NCBI GenBank assembly: GCA_028869615.1
Contig: JAGWRQ010000033.1
Coordinates: 1-14,867, forward strand
Source: Candidatus Methylomirabilota bacterium
GTDB lineage: Bacteria > Methylomirabilota > Methylomirabilia > Methylomirabilales > Methylomirabilaceae
Direction: 5' to 3'
DNA length: 14,867 nt
This document shows positions 14,487 through 14,867 of the stretch, piece after piece (positions within the stretch are counted from its first letter, which is position 1; each line of letters begins with the position of its first letter). The translations under genes were made by a program, and so were the position numbers. The notes under the pieces were generated by a model that was not told the origin of the DNA, searched no databases, and saw only the letters and a program-made list of their open reading frames with translations.

Positions 14487-14867
14487 GCCACTCCATTATC
14501 GCTCAGGGCATCGAGTTCCCGAGTCAGCAACTGTCGACGATACAGGCGGTAGTAGTGGCCCCGTAAGGTCAGTAACTCTTCGTGACTGCCCCGTTCCACG
14601 ATCCGACCGTCCTTCAGGTAGATAATCTGATCAGCCGCCATGACCGTCGAGATCCGGTGTGAGATCACGATCGCGGTCCGCCCGCGCATGAACCCTTTCA
14701 ACTGCTCGAGGATCCGCTCCTCGGTCTCAGTGTCCACGCTGGAGAAGACATCGTCCAGGATCAGAATGGGCGGATTCTTGATGATGGCCCGAGCCAGCGC
14801 TGTCCGTTGCTTCTGACCGCCGGACAACCTCACCCCCCGCTCCCCCAGCAGCGTCTCGAACTGGTGC
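14477..14867 (-). CDS. ABC exporter subunit with degenerate catalytic site (partner A), C-terminal fragment
   Basis: The frame is open to the right window edge, so only the last 130 or so residues of the ATPase domain are seen, ending with TGA at 14477. They contain the canonical signature LSGGQKQR, Walker B followed by D-loop [12 protein letters not shown], and the H-loop ISHRIST. The residue after the Walker B Asp is Asp instead of the catalytic Glu, marking this as the non-hydrolysing half of a heterodimer. Its canonical signature completes the active site formed with the partner's intact Walker B. The membrane domain and Walker A lie outside the window. It overlaps the next gene by 4-10 nt. 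Confidence 0.9.
   Translation of the reverse strand, partial: HQFETLLGERGVRLSGGQKQRTALARAIIKNPPILILDDVFSSVDTETEERILEQLKGFMRGRTAIVISHRISTVMAADQIIYLKDGRIVERGSHEELLTLRGHYYRLYRRQLLTRELDALSDNGVAWP

Noticed and set aside
1..14867. Genetic code with TGA as Trp
   Set aside because: The flavoprotein, endonuclease and kelch genes end properly at TGA, one of them two nt before the next start codon.
1..14867. CRISPR arrays, tRNA or rRNA genes
   Set aside because: No regularly spaced repeats and no recognisable structural RNA were seen on either strand.

Overview
The window looks like chromosome from an uncultured-type environmental bacterium of fairly high GC, with strong Shine-Dalgarno sites, sigma70-like promoters and the standard genetic code (TGA is a genuine terminal stop in several genes). 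No marker gene fixes the taxon. The copper, heme and exporter genes and the translated palindromic repeats would fit groups such as NC10/Methylomirabilota, but that is only a guess.

Left edge (1-1353, + strand): the tail of a probable DNA adenine methyltransferase overlaps a complete SacI-family restriction endonuclease, giving a type II restriction-modification pair cut by the window edge.

Copper block (1428-6116, - strand): one promoter carrying a CsoR-like operator reads csoR, a geranylgeranyl-reductase-family flavoprotein, a CopA-type Cu(I) ATPase with an N-terminal YHS domain, an exported PCYCGC-motif protein, and a 48-residue YHS protein. The PCYCGC gene is interrupted by an in-frame TGA exactly where the family has the first Cys of a CxxC motif. 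The reading frame, the conserved C-terminus and the spacing to the next gene all resume after it, and a hairpin resembling a bacterial SECIS element begins 13 nt downstream, with its apical loop 22 nt from the TGA. The best reading is an unannotated selenoprotein (U108-x-x-C111) in a copper-handling operon. This is the main discovery candidate.

Decayed accessory block (6100-9412): a dispersed palindromic repeat, then an IS256/Mutator-type insertion sequence (terminal inverted repeats at 6403 and 7805) whose transposase is broken by two TGAs at expected Trp positions and one frameshift. After it come a small basic protein overlapping a frameshifted TIGR02391 (Ymh) protein, a degraded LFGG/GCLNCS-type fragment, and an Ig-like domain protein with an in-frame TGA. 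These lesions look like decay or draft-sequence error, and they are the control against which the selenocysteine claim must be judged.

Right part (9508-14867): an exported six-blade kelch protein (-), a universal stress protein (+), a 29-residue membrane protein with a strong SD and a downstream terminator (-), an IsdG-like heme-degrading monooxygenase with a near-consensus promoter (+), and a heterodimeric ABC exporter pair (-). In that pair the upstream, partial subunit has a degenerate catalytic site and the downstream subunit an intact one.
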